Part shown: positions 1 to 5,968 of the stretch, piece by piece
How the letters are laid out: each line of letters begins with the position of its first letter
Position numbering within the stretch: the stretch's first letter is position 1
DNA from: a bacterium
Lineage (GTDB): Bacteria; AUK180
Direction of reading: 5' to 3'
DNA length: 8,015 nt
Assembly (NCBI GenBank): GCA_030622125.1
Contig: JAUXGM010000099.1
Coordinates: 1 to 8,015 of the forward strand
The notes under the pieces: model-generated
Told to the model about the DNA's origin: nothing
The model's input: only the letters and a program-made list of their open reading frames with translations
Database searches by the model: none
Translations under genes and position numbers: made by a program

Positions 1-1
1 T

Positions 2-52
2 AATCAAGTTGCAAAGGAGAATAAAAATTTTATTCTCAATATCAAACAGTGA
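2..52 (+). CDS. 3' end of an unidentified upstream gene (partial)
   Basis: The second frame is open from the left edge to a TGA at 50-52 and encodes the C-terminal residues NQVAKENKNFILNIKQ. The stop overlaps the GTG start of the next gene in a GTGA arrangement (49-52), a classic junction in tightly coupled operons, and this is the main reason to believe the frame is real. Sixteen residues are too few to identify a family. If real, it means the DUF362 gene is not the first gene of its operon and that the promoter lies outside the window. Confidence 0.5.
   Translation, partial: NQVAKENKNFILNIKQ
17..37. repeat. 21-bp perfect inverted repeat over the Shine-Dalgarno-like site
   Basis: Ten bases, GAGAATAAAA (17-26), are followed by one A (27) and the exact reverse complement TTTTATTCTC (28-37). 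In RNA this could fold as a 7-bp stem with an A/U-rich loop. It covers most of the only purine-rich Shine-Dalgarno-like stretch (AGGAG, 15-19) before the GTG at 49. It may be a local attenuating hairpin or a chance product of AT-rich coding sequence at the end of the upstream gene. Confidence 0.35.
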
Positions 53-1224
53 AAAATACTAAGATAGTATTTTTGAAACAGAATAATTATTATAAACAAG
101 AATTAGAAAAGAAAATCCGTCATATCTTCAAAAAAACGGAGTTATTTAACGAATTAAAAGAAAAAAAGGTTCATTCCATTCTCTTGAAACCGAATCTTCT
201 CGGTATTTATTCACCGGAACTGGCGGTTGATACCCATCCGATCTTTGTGGAAACAGTTGCCATGATACTTAAAAAAAACGGTTATATTGTCGGAGTAGGC
301 GATAGTTCAGCATCTTTTTATAAGATGGAAAGATTGTTCACAGAAAGCGGGTATGCTCCAATTTTTGAAAAGAAATATGCCGTAATGGAAAATTTTGAGC
401 TTGAACCTTTTACAGAGATAACCTTAGAAAATCAAAAAATTAAAAAAATAATGATCGCCGGAGCCTTAAAAAAATATGATTATGTAATTTCACTTCCCAA
501 ATTAAAAACTCATAACATCTCTTTGATAACCTGTGCATTAAAAAATTATTACGGTATCATTCCGGGAATAAGAAAAACACAGTACCACCACATATTTCAT
601 CGGTTTAAGGATTTTAATCGATTTTTAATTGATCTCTATGCAAAAATCCGTCCCGATTTTTACCTTGTTGATGGGATATTGGGAATGGATGGAGATGGTC
701 CGGCAGGCGGTAACCCAAGACATCTTGATCTAATGATTGGCGGCAGAGATGGATTAAAAATAGACGGTTACTTGCTAAAAATGATGGGCGTCAATGCGGA
801 AAAACTTGATTATTTTCAATATGCTGAAAAAAAGGGTTTGTATAGTAGTGTTGGCAGAAATGATCTTGATATTCCCTTTGATTTTGATTTTATGTTTAAA
901 GATTTTAAATTACCGATTGCTTCCAGATTAAGTATGTTTACCAATATCCTGCCGAAATTTATGTTTGGTTTTTTGCGGGTAAAACCGATTATTGATAAAA
1001 AAAAATGTATACTCTGTCAAGCTTGCATAAAAAAATGCCCTGAAAAAGCAATGAAATTAACCGGAAAAATGGTTAAAATTGATTACAATAAATGTATTGC
1101 ATGCGGCTGTTGTAAGGAGGTATGTCCTGTTGATGCTATCCATATAAAAGGGAATATCCCAATGAAAGTATTGAGTATTGGAAGGAATATTTATGAAAAA
1201 ATTAGAAGTAAAAAAGGAAAATGA
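49..1224 (+). CDS. DUF362 protein with C-terminal 2x[4Fe-4S] ferredoxin domain
   Basis: This 391-residue protein carries the DUF362 signature over about residues 40-250: KPNLLG (47-52), GDSSAS (84-89), the conserved block LPKLKTHN (149-156) running into ALKNYYGIIPG (163-173), and DGILGMDGDGPAGG (208-221). The C-terminus is a bacterial-type ferredoxin module with two CxxCxxCxxxCP motifs: C320, C323, C326, C330 and C349, C352, C355, C359. Such motifs bind two [4Fe-4S] clusters, so an electron-transfer role in an oxygen-sensitive cytoplasm is likely. The substrate of DUF362 proteins is not generally known and cannot be read from the sequence. No signal peptide is seen. The GTG start at 49 is chosen because it overlaps the upstream TGA (GTGA) and no in-frame ATG lies between the TAA at 22-24 and this point; the nearest Shine-Dalgarno-like AGGAG is about 29 bp away, so initiation is probably coupled to upstream termination. 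The 3' end overlaps the thioesterase gene by 32 bp. Confidence 0.93.
   Translation: MKNTKIVFLKQNNYYKQELEKKIRHIFKKTELFNELKEKKVHSILLKPNLLGIYSPELAVDTHPIFVETVAMILKKNGYIVGVGDSSASFYKMERLFTESGYAPIFEKKYAVMENFELEPFTEITLENQKIKKIMIAGALKKYDYVISLPKLKTHNISLITCALKNYYGIIPGIRKTQYHHIFHRFKDFNRFLIDLYAKIRPDFYLVDGILGMDGDGPAGGNPRHLDLMIGGRDGLKIDGYLLKMMGVNAEKLDYFQYAEKKGLYSSVGRNDLDIPFDFDFMFKDFKLPIASRLSMFTNILPKFMFGFLRVKPIIDKKKCILCQACIKKCPEKAMKLTGKMVKIDYNKCIACGCCKEVCPVDAIHIKGNIPMKVLSIGRNIYEKIRSKKGK
1180..1186 (+). promoter_or_regulatory. Ribosome binding site deciding the thioesterase start
   Basis: GGAAGGA at 1180-1186 lies 6 bp before ATG 1193. It overlaps the alternative in-frame TTG at 1178, so that upstream TTG has no usable site and the ATG is the better start. 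The site lies inside the coding sequence of the DUF362 gene. Confidence 0.7.
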
Positions 1225-1609
1225 CAATTGTATAGGTTGCGGTCCAAATAACCCGATAGGTTTAAAATTGGAATTCATAACCCAAAATGGAAAGGCGAAA
1301 ACCGAATCCATTTTAGACAAGAATTACGAGGGATACAAGAATATTATCCATGGCGGTATAATTTCTTTGATCCTTGATGAAACATCGGCAAAGGCAGTAA
1401 ATTCGCTCGGAATTGTCGGAGTAACCGGGCGGATCAAGGTTACATTCGTAAAGCCATTGTTGGTAGGAAAAAAATTTACCTGCGGAGCAGAGGTAGAGAA
1501 TATTCGGGGCAAATTGATAAATACAAGTTCCGAGATCTACTCTGAAAATGAATTGAAAGCTCGAGGTGAAGCAATTTTTATGGAGGTTGAAAAATCCGAT
1601 GGAGAATGA
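1193..1609 (+). CDS. PaaI/4HBT-type hotdog-fold thioesterase
   Basis: At 138 residues this is the normal length of a single hotdog domain. The N-terminus has the CxxCGPxNPxGL motif (C13, C16, G17, P18, N20, P21, G23, L24) common in a PaaI-like subgroup. The central helix carries HGG (53-55) followed by LDE (61-63), the usual position of the catalytic acidic residue of this superfamily. The later strands, such as VGVTGRIKVTFVKPL (75-89), fit the fold. Family members hydrolyse acyl-CoA or other acyl thioesters in the cytosol, usually as dimers or tetramers; the acyl group cannot be predicted. C13 and C16 might bind metal, but this is a guess. The ATG at 1193 is preferred over the in-frame TTG at 1178 because of the well-placed GGAAGGA. 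The gene overlaps its upstream neighbour by 32 bp and the MoxR gene by 11 bp, so it is part of the operon. Confidence 0.88.
   Translation: MKKLEVKKENDNCIGCGPNNPIGLKLEFITQNGKAKTESILDKNYEGYKNIIHGGIISLILDETSAKAVNSLGIVGVTGRIKVTFVKPLLVGKKFTCGAEVENIRGKLINTSSEIYSENELKARGEAIFMEVEKSDGE
1582..1586 (+). promoter_or_regulatory. Ribosome binding site deciding the MoxR start
   Basis: GGAGG at 1582-1586 lies 12 bp before ATG 1599, slightly longer than the optimum. It is inside the span that a start at the in-frame GTG 1566 would make coding, and it directly abuts the in-frame TTG 1587, which would be too close. The ATG at 1599 is therefore the best start, also because MoxR homologues begin near there. Confidence 0.6.
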
Positions 1610-2546
1610 AAATATATCAATATTTAAAGATGAGATCGTGTTGTTACGAGACAATATTGCTACCGTTATAAAAGGAAAAAATGATAGGATAGAGCTTGTA
1701 TTGATCACATTGATGGCGGAAGGGCACATCTTGATAGAGGATGTTCCGGGTGTTGGAAAAACGATGCTTGCAAGAAGTGTCGCACAATCGATCAATGGTG
1801 AGTTTAAACGGATACAGTTTACAAATGACCTTCTACCGACGGATATCTTAGGAAACTTTATATACAATAAGGAAACCGAGAAATTCATTTTTAAGAAAGG
1901 ACCGATCTTTACAAATATTCTACTTGCAGATGAAATAAACAGGGGAACACCGAAGGTGCAATCAGCTCTTTTAGAAGCAATGGAGGAATCAACCGTCTCA
2001 CTTGATAGAAATACTTATCTCCTGCCGCAGCCGTTTTTCGTAATTGCTACGGAAAATCCAATAGAACAAGCAGGTACATTTTCTTTACCGGAAGCCGAGC
2101 TGGATAGATTTATGATAAAACTCGATATAGGTTACCCGTCAAGTAGAAGTGAAAATGAGGTGCTGAAAGTGGTTCAGGTTGTTCATCCTATAAAGAACAT
2201 AAAACCGGTAATAGAAGTAAAAAAAATAATGGAACTTCGGGAAATTGTAAAACGAATAAAAGTGAACGATGAAATTAGAGATTATATTGTATCGCTCTTA
2301 AATGCCACCAGAAAGCATGGCAATATCCTTCTTGGCGGAAGTCCAAGGGCATCTATATGCCTCCAAAGACTTTCTCAGGGAATTGCTGCTTTTAACGGTA
2401 GGGATTTTGTTATTCCCGATGATGTCAAATATGGCTTGAAACCTGTTTTAAGACACCGTATACGGTTAACTCCTCAGGCAAGGATCAATAATGTTACAGT
2501 AGACAATATCCTGGAAGAAATATTAAAAAATGTCAAAACGCCGTAA
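1599..2546 (+). CDS. MoxR-family AAA+ ATPase
   Basis: This 315-residue cytoplasmic ATPase has the expected MoxR layout and length. The Walker A region is VPGVGKTM (49-56, K54 and T55), the Walker B is LLADEINR (108-115, D111 and E112), sensor 1 is in ATENPIEQAGT (150-160, N153), the arginine finger is in AELDRF (166-171, R170), and sensor 2 is in GGSPRAS (246-252, R250). MoxR proteins act as ATP-driven chaperones that usually work with VWA-domain partners to assemble or activate protein complexes. Here the gene is followed directly by DUF58 and transglutaminase-like genes, the common three-gene module typified by Bacillus yeaC-yeaD-yebA. It overlaps the thioesterase gene by 11 bp and the DUF58 gene by 17 bp. 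The start at ATG 1599 is preferred over the in-frame GTG at 1566 on the basis of the GGAGG at 1582. All catalytic residues appear intact. Confidence 0.96.
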   Translation: MENENISIFKDEIVLLRDNIATVIKGKNDRIELVLITLMAEGHILIEDVPGVGKTMLARSVAQSINGEFKRIQFTNDLLPTDILGNFIYNKETEKFIFKKGPIFTNILLADEINRGTPKVQSALLEAMEESTVSLDRNTYLLPQPFFVIATENPIEQAGTFSLPEAELDRFMIKLDIGYPSSRSENEVLKVVQVVHPIKNIKPVIEVKKIMELREIVKRIKVNDEIRDYIVSLLNATRKHGNILLGGSPRASICLQRLSQGIAAFNGRDFVIPDDVKYGLKPVLRHRIRLTPQARINNVTVDNILEEILKNVKTP

Positions 2547-3699
2547 GAAAAAAAGTGGTGCATTTACATACTTAATTCTTGTTCTTATGGTTTTTTCAGC
2601 TGCTGTAAACACCGGATTAAATCTTTTGTTTTTTGTTTCTATCTTTATGGTCATCGTAGTTATTTCCGCTTCCATCATTGGTAAAATAAATGTTTCAAAG
2701 ATCAAAATCAAAAGGGTTATTAAAAGAGAGATATATGAAGGCGAAAATGTTAAATTTGAATACAATATAAGTGCAAAACATGATATTTGTTATCTTGAAA
2801 TTAAAGAGAACCTTCCGACATTTATAATATCCGATGCAATACCGTATATAAATTATCTTAAAAGGAACAAAGAAATTTCATTGCAAAGTGAATTCACTTT
2901 TACAATTCCGGGAATATTTTATATGGAAGGCATCAATGCCAAATCTTCTTTTCCCATTGCAATTTTGGCATTTGAAAAGAAATATGAAAAGGTAAAGAAT
3001 GAGATCACGGTTTTCCCAAGATATTTTGATCTAACCTATTTCCCTGATGAGATATTGGAATCCTATTCTGAAAATGAACAGTTTGCGGTAAGGATCGGAT
3101 CAGGAGAAAATATATGGGGTATAAAACCTTATGAATTCGGCGACAGAATCAGGGATATATGCTGGAAGATAAGTGCTAAAAGTGATGATTTGATGGTAAA
3201 GATTAGAGAACAGCCGCAGGGTAAAAAAATATGGATCTTACCGATATTAAAGGATCTGATAAAAGACCAGTGGAATGCCGATGTGTTACGGGTTGCAGCA
3301 TCAATAGTAAAGAATCGTCTAAATTATAACAGTATTATAGGAACAATAGTCGGTTCGCGGATCAATTTCCCAACAGGCGGAAAAGGACAATTATTTTCTT
3401 TATTAAAAGAACTTACTTATATATGGAATGAAGAGAATTTATTGTCTGATACCTATAAAAATAGTTATGTTGTGGAACGAAATGATATTGTTTTCATCGT
3501 AACAAATAAAAGTCCGACTAAATTTTCAGCATTGATAGAGGGTTTTAAGAAAAATAATGTTCTACTGATCATTGTCTATATAGAAAATAATGAAGGAGAA
3601 GGGAGAAAATTACTCTTCGACGGCATCAAAAAAGGTTATTATATTTATATAGCCAATAGGAAAAGGTTAAATGAAACATTCCAGTATATACACAATTAA
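2530..3699 (+). CDS. DUF58 domain membrane protein
   Basis: This 389-residue protein begins with a basic stretch (SKRRKKK), then two closely spaced hydrophobic segments (about 12-30 and 32-51), predicted to form a membrane hairpin. A beta-rich region follows, then the DUF58 signature PYEFGDRIRDICWKISAKS (200-218) leading into MVKIRE (222-227). This matches the family pattern Y-x-x-G-D-x-x-R-x-I-x-W-K-x-S-A. Many DUF58 proteins continue into a VWA-like fold with an acidic metal-binding DxSxS; here the corresponding stretch is IWILPILKDL (234-243), without that motif, so metal binding there appears lost. Function is not established for the family; genetic context ties it to the MoxR ATPase and the transglutaminase-like protein. 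ATG 2530 lies 12 bp after GGAAG (2513-2517), inside the last codons of the MoxR gene (17-bp overlap). The 3' end overlaps the next gene by 29 bp. Confidence 0.92.
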   Translation: MSKRRKKKSGAFTYLILVLMVFSAAVNTGLNLLFFVSIFMVIVVISASIIGKINVSKIKIKRVIKREIYEGENVKFEYNISAKHDICYLEIKENLPTFIISDAIPYINYLKRNKEISLQSEFTFTIPGIFYMEGINAKSSFPIAILAFEKKYEKVKNEITVFPRYFDLTYFPDEILESYSENEQFAVRIGSGENIWGIKPYEFGDRIRDICWKISAKSDDLMVKIREQPQGKKIWILPILKDLIKDQWNADVLRVAASIVKNRLNYNSIIGTIVGSRINFPTGGKGQLFSLLKELTYIWNEENLLSDTYKNSYVVERNDIVFIVTNKSPTKFSALIEGFKKNNVLLIIVYIENNEGEGRKLLFDGIKKGYYIYIANRKRLNETFQYIHN

Positions 3700-5752
3700 T
3701 AGAAAAAAAATCCTTTTATTCCTTCATATTATCTCTTTTTATTTACTTTCCACATTAACAATTTATTATTATCTTGGCGAATCACTTGCAAGATGGATAT
3801 TTCAAAGTTTGCTTTTTACCTTAGGTTTGATCATCTCTTATAATAATTTCGGCAATAAAGAAAGGCTACTTATTGAAAACATCCTTGGATTTCTATTTAT
3901 TACCACATTCATTGTGCAAACGGTTCTTATATGGGCGGGATACTATGTTTTAAAAGATATATTTGCAATAGCATTCTCATGGGGGCTTGTCTATACCGCC
4001 TATTATTTGATCTCTAAAAGAACCTTTTTAAATTTTTATCTCATTTCTTTTATTCTAATGATATACAGTGCTTCAATAAGTTATAATCTCTATTATTTGG
4101 TTATTTTTCTTGTTTATAGTTTTCTTTCACTTTCCTATTTTATTATTTTAGTGCCACCTATTTCAAAAGAACTTAACGAGAAAATACAATTTGGAATTTC
4201 TACTTTTAAGACTTTCAAATCCTCATTTAAAATGACACTTGTCGGATTTATTATAGCAATATTTTTATATGCATTATTTCCGTTCTTTTGGCAGGTAAAT
4301 TTTATCAATCTTCCGATCACAAAGAATCAAAATTATTTTGGACAGCCAAATACGGAGATGAAACAGATAAATATCCCGGGATTTTCATTGGATTTTAATC
4401 TTACCTCGGGAAAGGTCTGGGATAATCCTATTGAGGTTATACAACTAAAAACTTCACATCCATCTTATGTTCACTATTTAAAAGCTGTTGTATACGATAA
4501 TTTTGACGGGAAAAAATGGTCATCATCTTTTTACGAATTAAATAGTTTAAAAAACATAAGCTGGCAATTCAAGATACCTTTTAACAGATTGCCGTTCATC
4601 AAATATGAAACCGATACGCAGATAATAACATATCTGCATAAGATACCCAATATTCTTTTTTATGAGAATTATCCAGAGGTAGTGAGATTTCCGGCAAGAT
4701 CGATAAAGATCGATAAAAATGGAAATATCTATATACCGAGTATTCTAAAATTTCCATTCAAATATTCAATTGTCTCAAAATTACCGATCAAGATCAACCC
4801 CCCGCAAGATTCTGTGCCTGCTTACAGATATTCGGATGATTTTTCTCCTTATCTTTCGTATTCCAAATGTTCAAAAAGAACAAGAGATCTTGTATATATT
4901 GTAACTTACGGTGCAAAAGATGACTACGAGAAAGCAAAAAAGCTTACCGATTATCTTAAAAGATCATACACCTACGATATTGATTTTTCGTTTTTACCTA
5001 AGGAAGATGATTTGGTAGATTATTTTTTATTCAGATATAAAAAGGGTTACTGTGAACAATTTGCGACTGTACTTGCTATGATGCTGCGAATAGCGGATGT
5101 ACCTTCAAGAGCCGTAACCGGTTTTGCCGGCGGGAGATATGATCCTCGCCGTAATGCGATCATCTTTTCCGGAAACAATGCACATGCTTGGGTTGAGGCG
5201 TATATCAATGGCTATGGGTGGATCACCTTTGATCCGACACCTGTTTCAGATACAAGCATTATTATTCCTAAAAGCCATTTCTTTTCTTTTTTGGGAAAGA
5301 TATTCGGTTTGGATCCGCAATCGTTAGTTCCTGTAAAGGTAAAAAAAATGATCAAAACCGGCATTACTAATATATTTATATTTATCAAACACAATTTTGC
5401 CGTTTTGTTATTGATGATAGCGATCATTATTATGCTGATCTTTCTCGGGAGAATAATTCAAAGCAGTATCAAAGATATTCGTTTGAAAGAAAAAATTTCC
5501 TTTTCAGCATATCTTTTTAAAAAATTTGAAGTGATCATTAAGAAGCATTTTAAAATAAAAAGAAAATCTTATGAAACGGAAACGGAATATATTGACGGAA
5601 TTTTAAAAGATAATGAAAATCTTTCAGATATTTTAGGGGATTTTTTAGAATTATACCTTCGGTGTCGGTATTCCTGTGAGCAAAGTGACAGCAAAACCAA
5701 CCTCCTCAATCAAAAAATAATGTTGATAAAAAAACAAGTGAAAAAACAGTAG
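3671..5752 (+). CDS. TgpA-like polytopic membrane protein with transglutaminase-like domain
   Basis: This 693-residue protein has about seven hydrophobic segments in the first 207 residues (roughly 12-34, 39-57, 68-89, 96-114, 118-137, 140-162, 188-207), resembling the TgpA N-terminal (DUF3488) region. A large extracytoplasmic part (about 208-574) contains a transglutaminase core with the complete triad: C461 in GYCEQFAT, H505 in NAHAWVEA and D521 in TFDPTP. A last membrane segment (about 576-596) is followed by a cytoplasmic tail of about 95 residues like the DUF4129 tail of this family. The TgpA catalytic domain has been reported to have transglutaminase activity in Pseudomonas; many relatives may instead act as proteases or crosslinkers, so the exact reaction is uncertain. 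The gene closes the MoxR/DUF58 module, starting 29 bp inside the DUF58 gene with an AAAAGG just upstream (3661-3666). Its TAG stop (5750-5752) lies within a GC-rich repeat described separately. The tail reaches the usual family end, so the protein seems complete. Confidence 0.94.
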   Translation: MKHSSIYTINRKKILLFLHIISFYLLSTLTIYYYLGESLARWIFQSLLFTLGLIISYNNFGNKERLLIENILGFLFITTFIVQTVLIWAGYYVLKDIFAIAFSWGLVYTAYYLISKRTFLNFYLISFILMIYSASISYNLYYLVIFLVYSFLSLSYFIILVPPISKELNEKIQFGISTFKTFKSSFKMTLVGFIIAIFLYALFPFFWQVNFINLPITKNQNYFGQPNTEMKQINIPGFSLDFNLTSGKVWDNPIEVIQLKTSHPSYVHYLKAVVYDNFDGKKWSSSFYELNSLKNISWQFKIPFNRLPFIKYETDTQIITYLHKIPNILFYENYPEVVRFPARSIKIDKNGNIYIPSILKFPFKYSIVSKLPIKINPPQDSVPAYRYSDDFSPYLSYSKCSKRTRDLVYIVTYGAKDDYEKAKKLTDYLKRSYTYDIDFSFLPKEDDLVDYFLFRYKKGYCEQFATVLAMMLRIADVPSRAVTGFAGGRYDPRRNAIIFSGNNAHAWVEAYINGYGWITFDPTPVSDTSIIIPKSHFFSFLGKIFGLDPQSLVPVKVKKMIKTGITNIFIFIKHNFAVLLLMIAIIIMLIFLGRIIQSSIKDIRLKEKISFSAYLFKKFEVIIKKHFKIKRKSYETETEYIDGILKDNENLSDILGDFLELYLRCRYSCEQSDSKTNLLNQKIMLIKKQVKKQ

Positions 5753-5772
5753 GGGAACGGCATGCCGTGCCC
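5749..5772. repeat. GC-rich palindromic element overlapping the transglutaminase stop codon
   Basis: The element reads GTAGGGG (5749-5755), one A, the perfect 12-bp palindrome ACGGCATGCCGT (5757-5768), one G, and CCC (5770-5772). GGG and CCC pair outside the 12-bp core with one A/G mismatch between. It stands out from its AT-rich surroundings. From memory, it resembles a dispersed bacterial intergenic palindrome of the form GTAGGGG...CCCCTAC, here with a decayed right end. The TAG of GTAGGGG is the stop codon of the preceding gene. It could slow or terminate transcription as a hairpin, but no T-run follows, so a canonical intrinsic terminator is not supported. Confidence 0.6.
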
Positions 5773-5789
5773 ATTAAATAAGTTGATAA

Positions 5790-5813
5790 GGGAATACGGG
5801 AATACGGGAATAT
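5790..5813. repeat. Tandem repeat, three copies of GGGAATAC
   Basis: The octamer GGGAATAC occurs at 5790-5797 and 5798-5805, with a third copy ending in T instead of C at 5806-5813. It lies between the GC-rich palindrome and the dispersed element at 5821, in non-coding sequence. No function is evident; slippage or repeat-element decay is the simplest explanation. Confidence 0.8.
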
Positions 5814-5820
5814 CCTCTCG

Positions 5821-5878
5821 CGTCATTCTGAGGGAGCCCCGAATTGAGTACGGGGTAAACTGCACGACCGAAGAATCT
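5821..5878. repeat. Dispersed hairpin-forming intergenic repeat (CATTCTGAGG...CGAAGAATCT type)
   Basis: The ends CGTCATTCTGAGGGAG (5821-5836) and GACCGAAGAATCT (5866-5878) match, from memory, a very common intergenic repeat seen in diverse bacteria. ATTCT (5825-5829) and AGAAT (5872-5876) are inverted, giving an outer stem. Inside, CCCCG (5837-5841) and CGGGG (5851-5855) flank a 9-nt loop and make a GC-rich hairpin. On the opposite strand it reads AGATTCTTCGGTC...CTCAGAATGACG. It encodes no recognisable transposase and is probably a passive MITE- or REP-like element. Its copy number cannot be checked here. Confidence 0.65.
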
Positions 5879-5881
5879 ATG

Positions 5882-5897
5882 AATAAGGAAATAAGGA
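5882..5897. repeat. Tandem repeat, two copies of AATAAGGA
   Basis: AATAAGGA occurs at 5882-5889 and 5890-5897 directly after the dispersed element. It is short and may be chance. It resembles Shine-Dalgarno-like purine runs, but no start codon of a plausible gene follows at a suitable distance. Confidence 0.5.
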
Positions 5898-5920
5898 AAG
5901 AACAATTGCTCTCATGTTTC

Positions 5921-5949
5921 TTGATTTTTTTAAGAAAAATGGTTAAAAT
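5921..5949 (+). promoter_or_regulatory. Candidate sigma70-like promoter for the 5969 gene
   Basis: TTGATT (5921-5926) and TAAAAT (5944-5949) are separated by 17 bp and match the -35 and -10 consensus at 4-5 of 6 and 5 of 6 positions. Transcription would start near 5956, leaving a very short leader with AGGTG just before GTG 5969. It lies in the only sizeable gap of the window and after repeat elements, where a new transcript would be expected. AT-rich sequence produces such matches by chance, so confidence is moderate to low. Confidence 0.35.
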
Positions 5950-5959
5950 ATATAAAAGT

Positions 5960-5964
5960 AGGTG
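5960..5964 (+). promoter_or_regulatory. Ribosome binding site for the GTG start at 5969
   Basis: AGGTG at 5960-5964 lies 4 bp before GTG 5969. The frame has no in-frame ATG near the start of the conserved reading frame (the ATG at 5982 is in another frame and stops after a few codons), so this site supports the GTG start. Confidence 0.5.
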
Positions 5965-5968
5965 AACA

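Noticed and set aside
1566-1598. GTG at 1566 as the start of the MoxR protein, giving 11 more residues
   Set aside because: The extension would overlap the thioesterase gene by 44 bp, contains the likely ribosome binding site itself and has no MoxR-like sequence. ATG 1599 explains the data better.
1313-1888. A 191-codon open frame on the - strand
   Set aside because: It lies antisense to the well-supported thioesterase and MoxR genes, has no ribosome binding site of note and no recognisable domain. It is a shadow of the coding strand.
4697-4716. Tandem duplication of AGATCGATAA inside the transglutaminase gene
   Set aside because: Two exact 10-bp copies exist, but the frame and the protein family length are kept and the region is coding. 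It is likely chance or a minor slippage event with no evident function.
5753-5772. Intrinsic terminator at the end of the transglutaminase gene
   Set aside because: The stem is GC-rich, but it is a palindrome with no natural loop and no T-run follows. It is better described as a repeat element, though some effect on transcription is possible.
5917-5937. TTTCTT...AAGAAA inverted repeat as a terminator or operator before the 5969 gene
   Set aside because: The 6-bp A/T-only stem is weak and common in such AT-rich sequence; no T-run follows the right arm. It overlaps the candidate -35 box but gives no independent support for regulation.
5762-5965. A possible 67-codon gene starting at ATG 5762 with AGGGG upstream
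   Set aside because: The start sits in the centre of a palindrome, and the frame crosses a tandem repeat and the dispersed intergenic element. The translation shows no domain and the Shine-Dalgarno-like AGGGG is part of the repeat.
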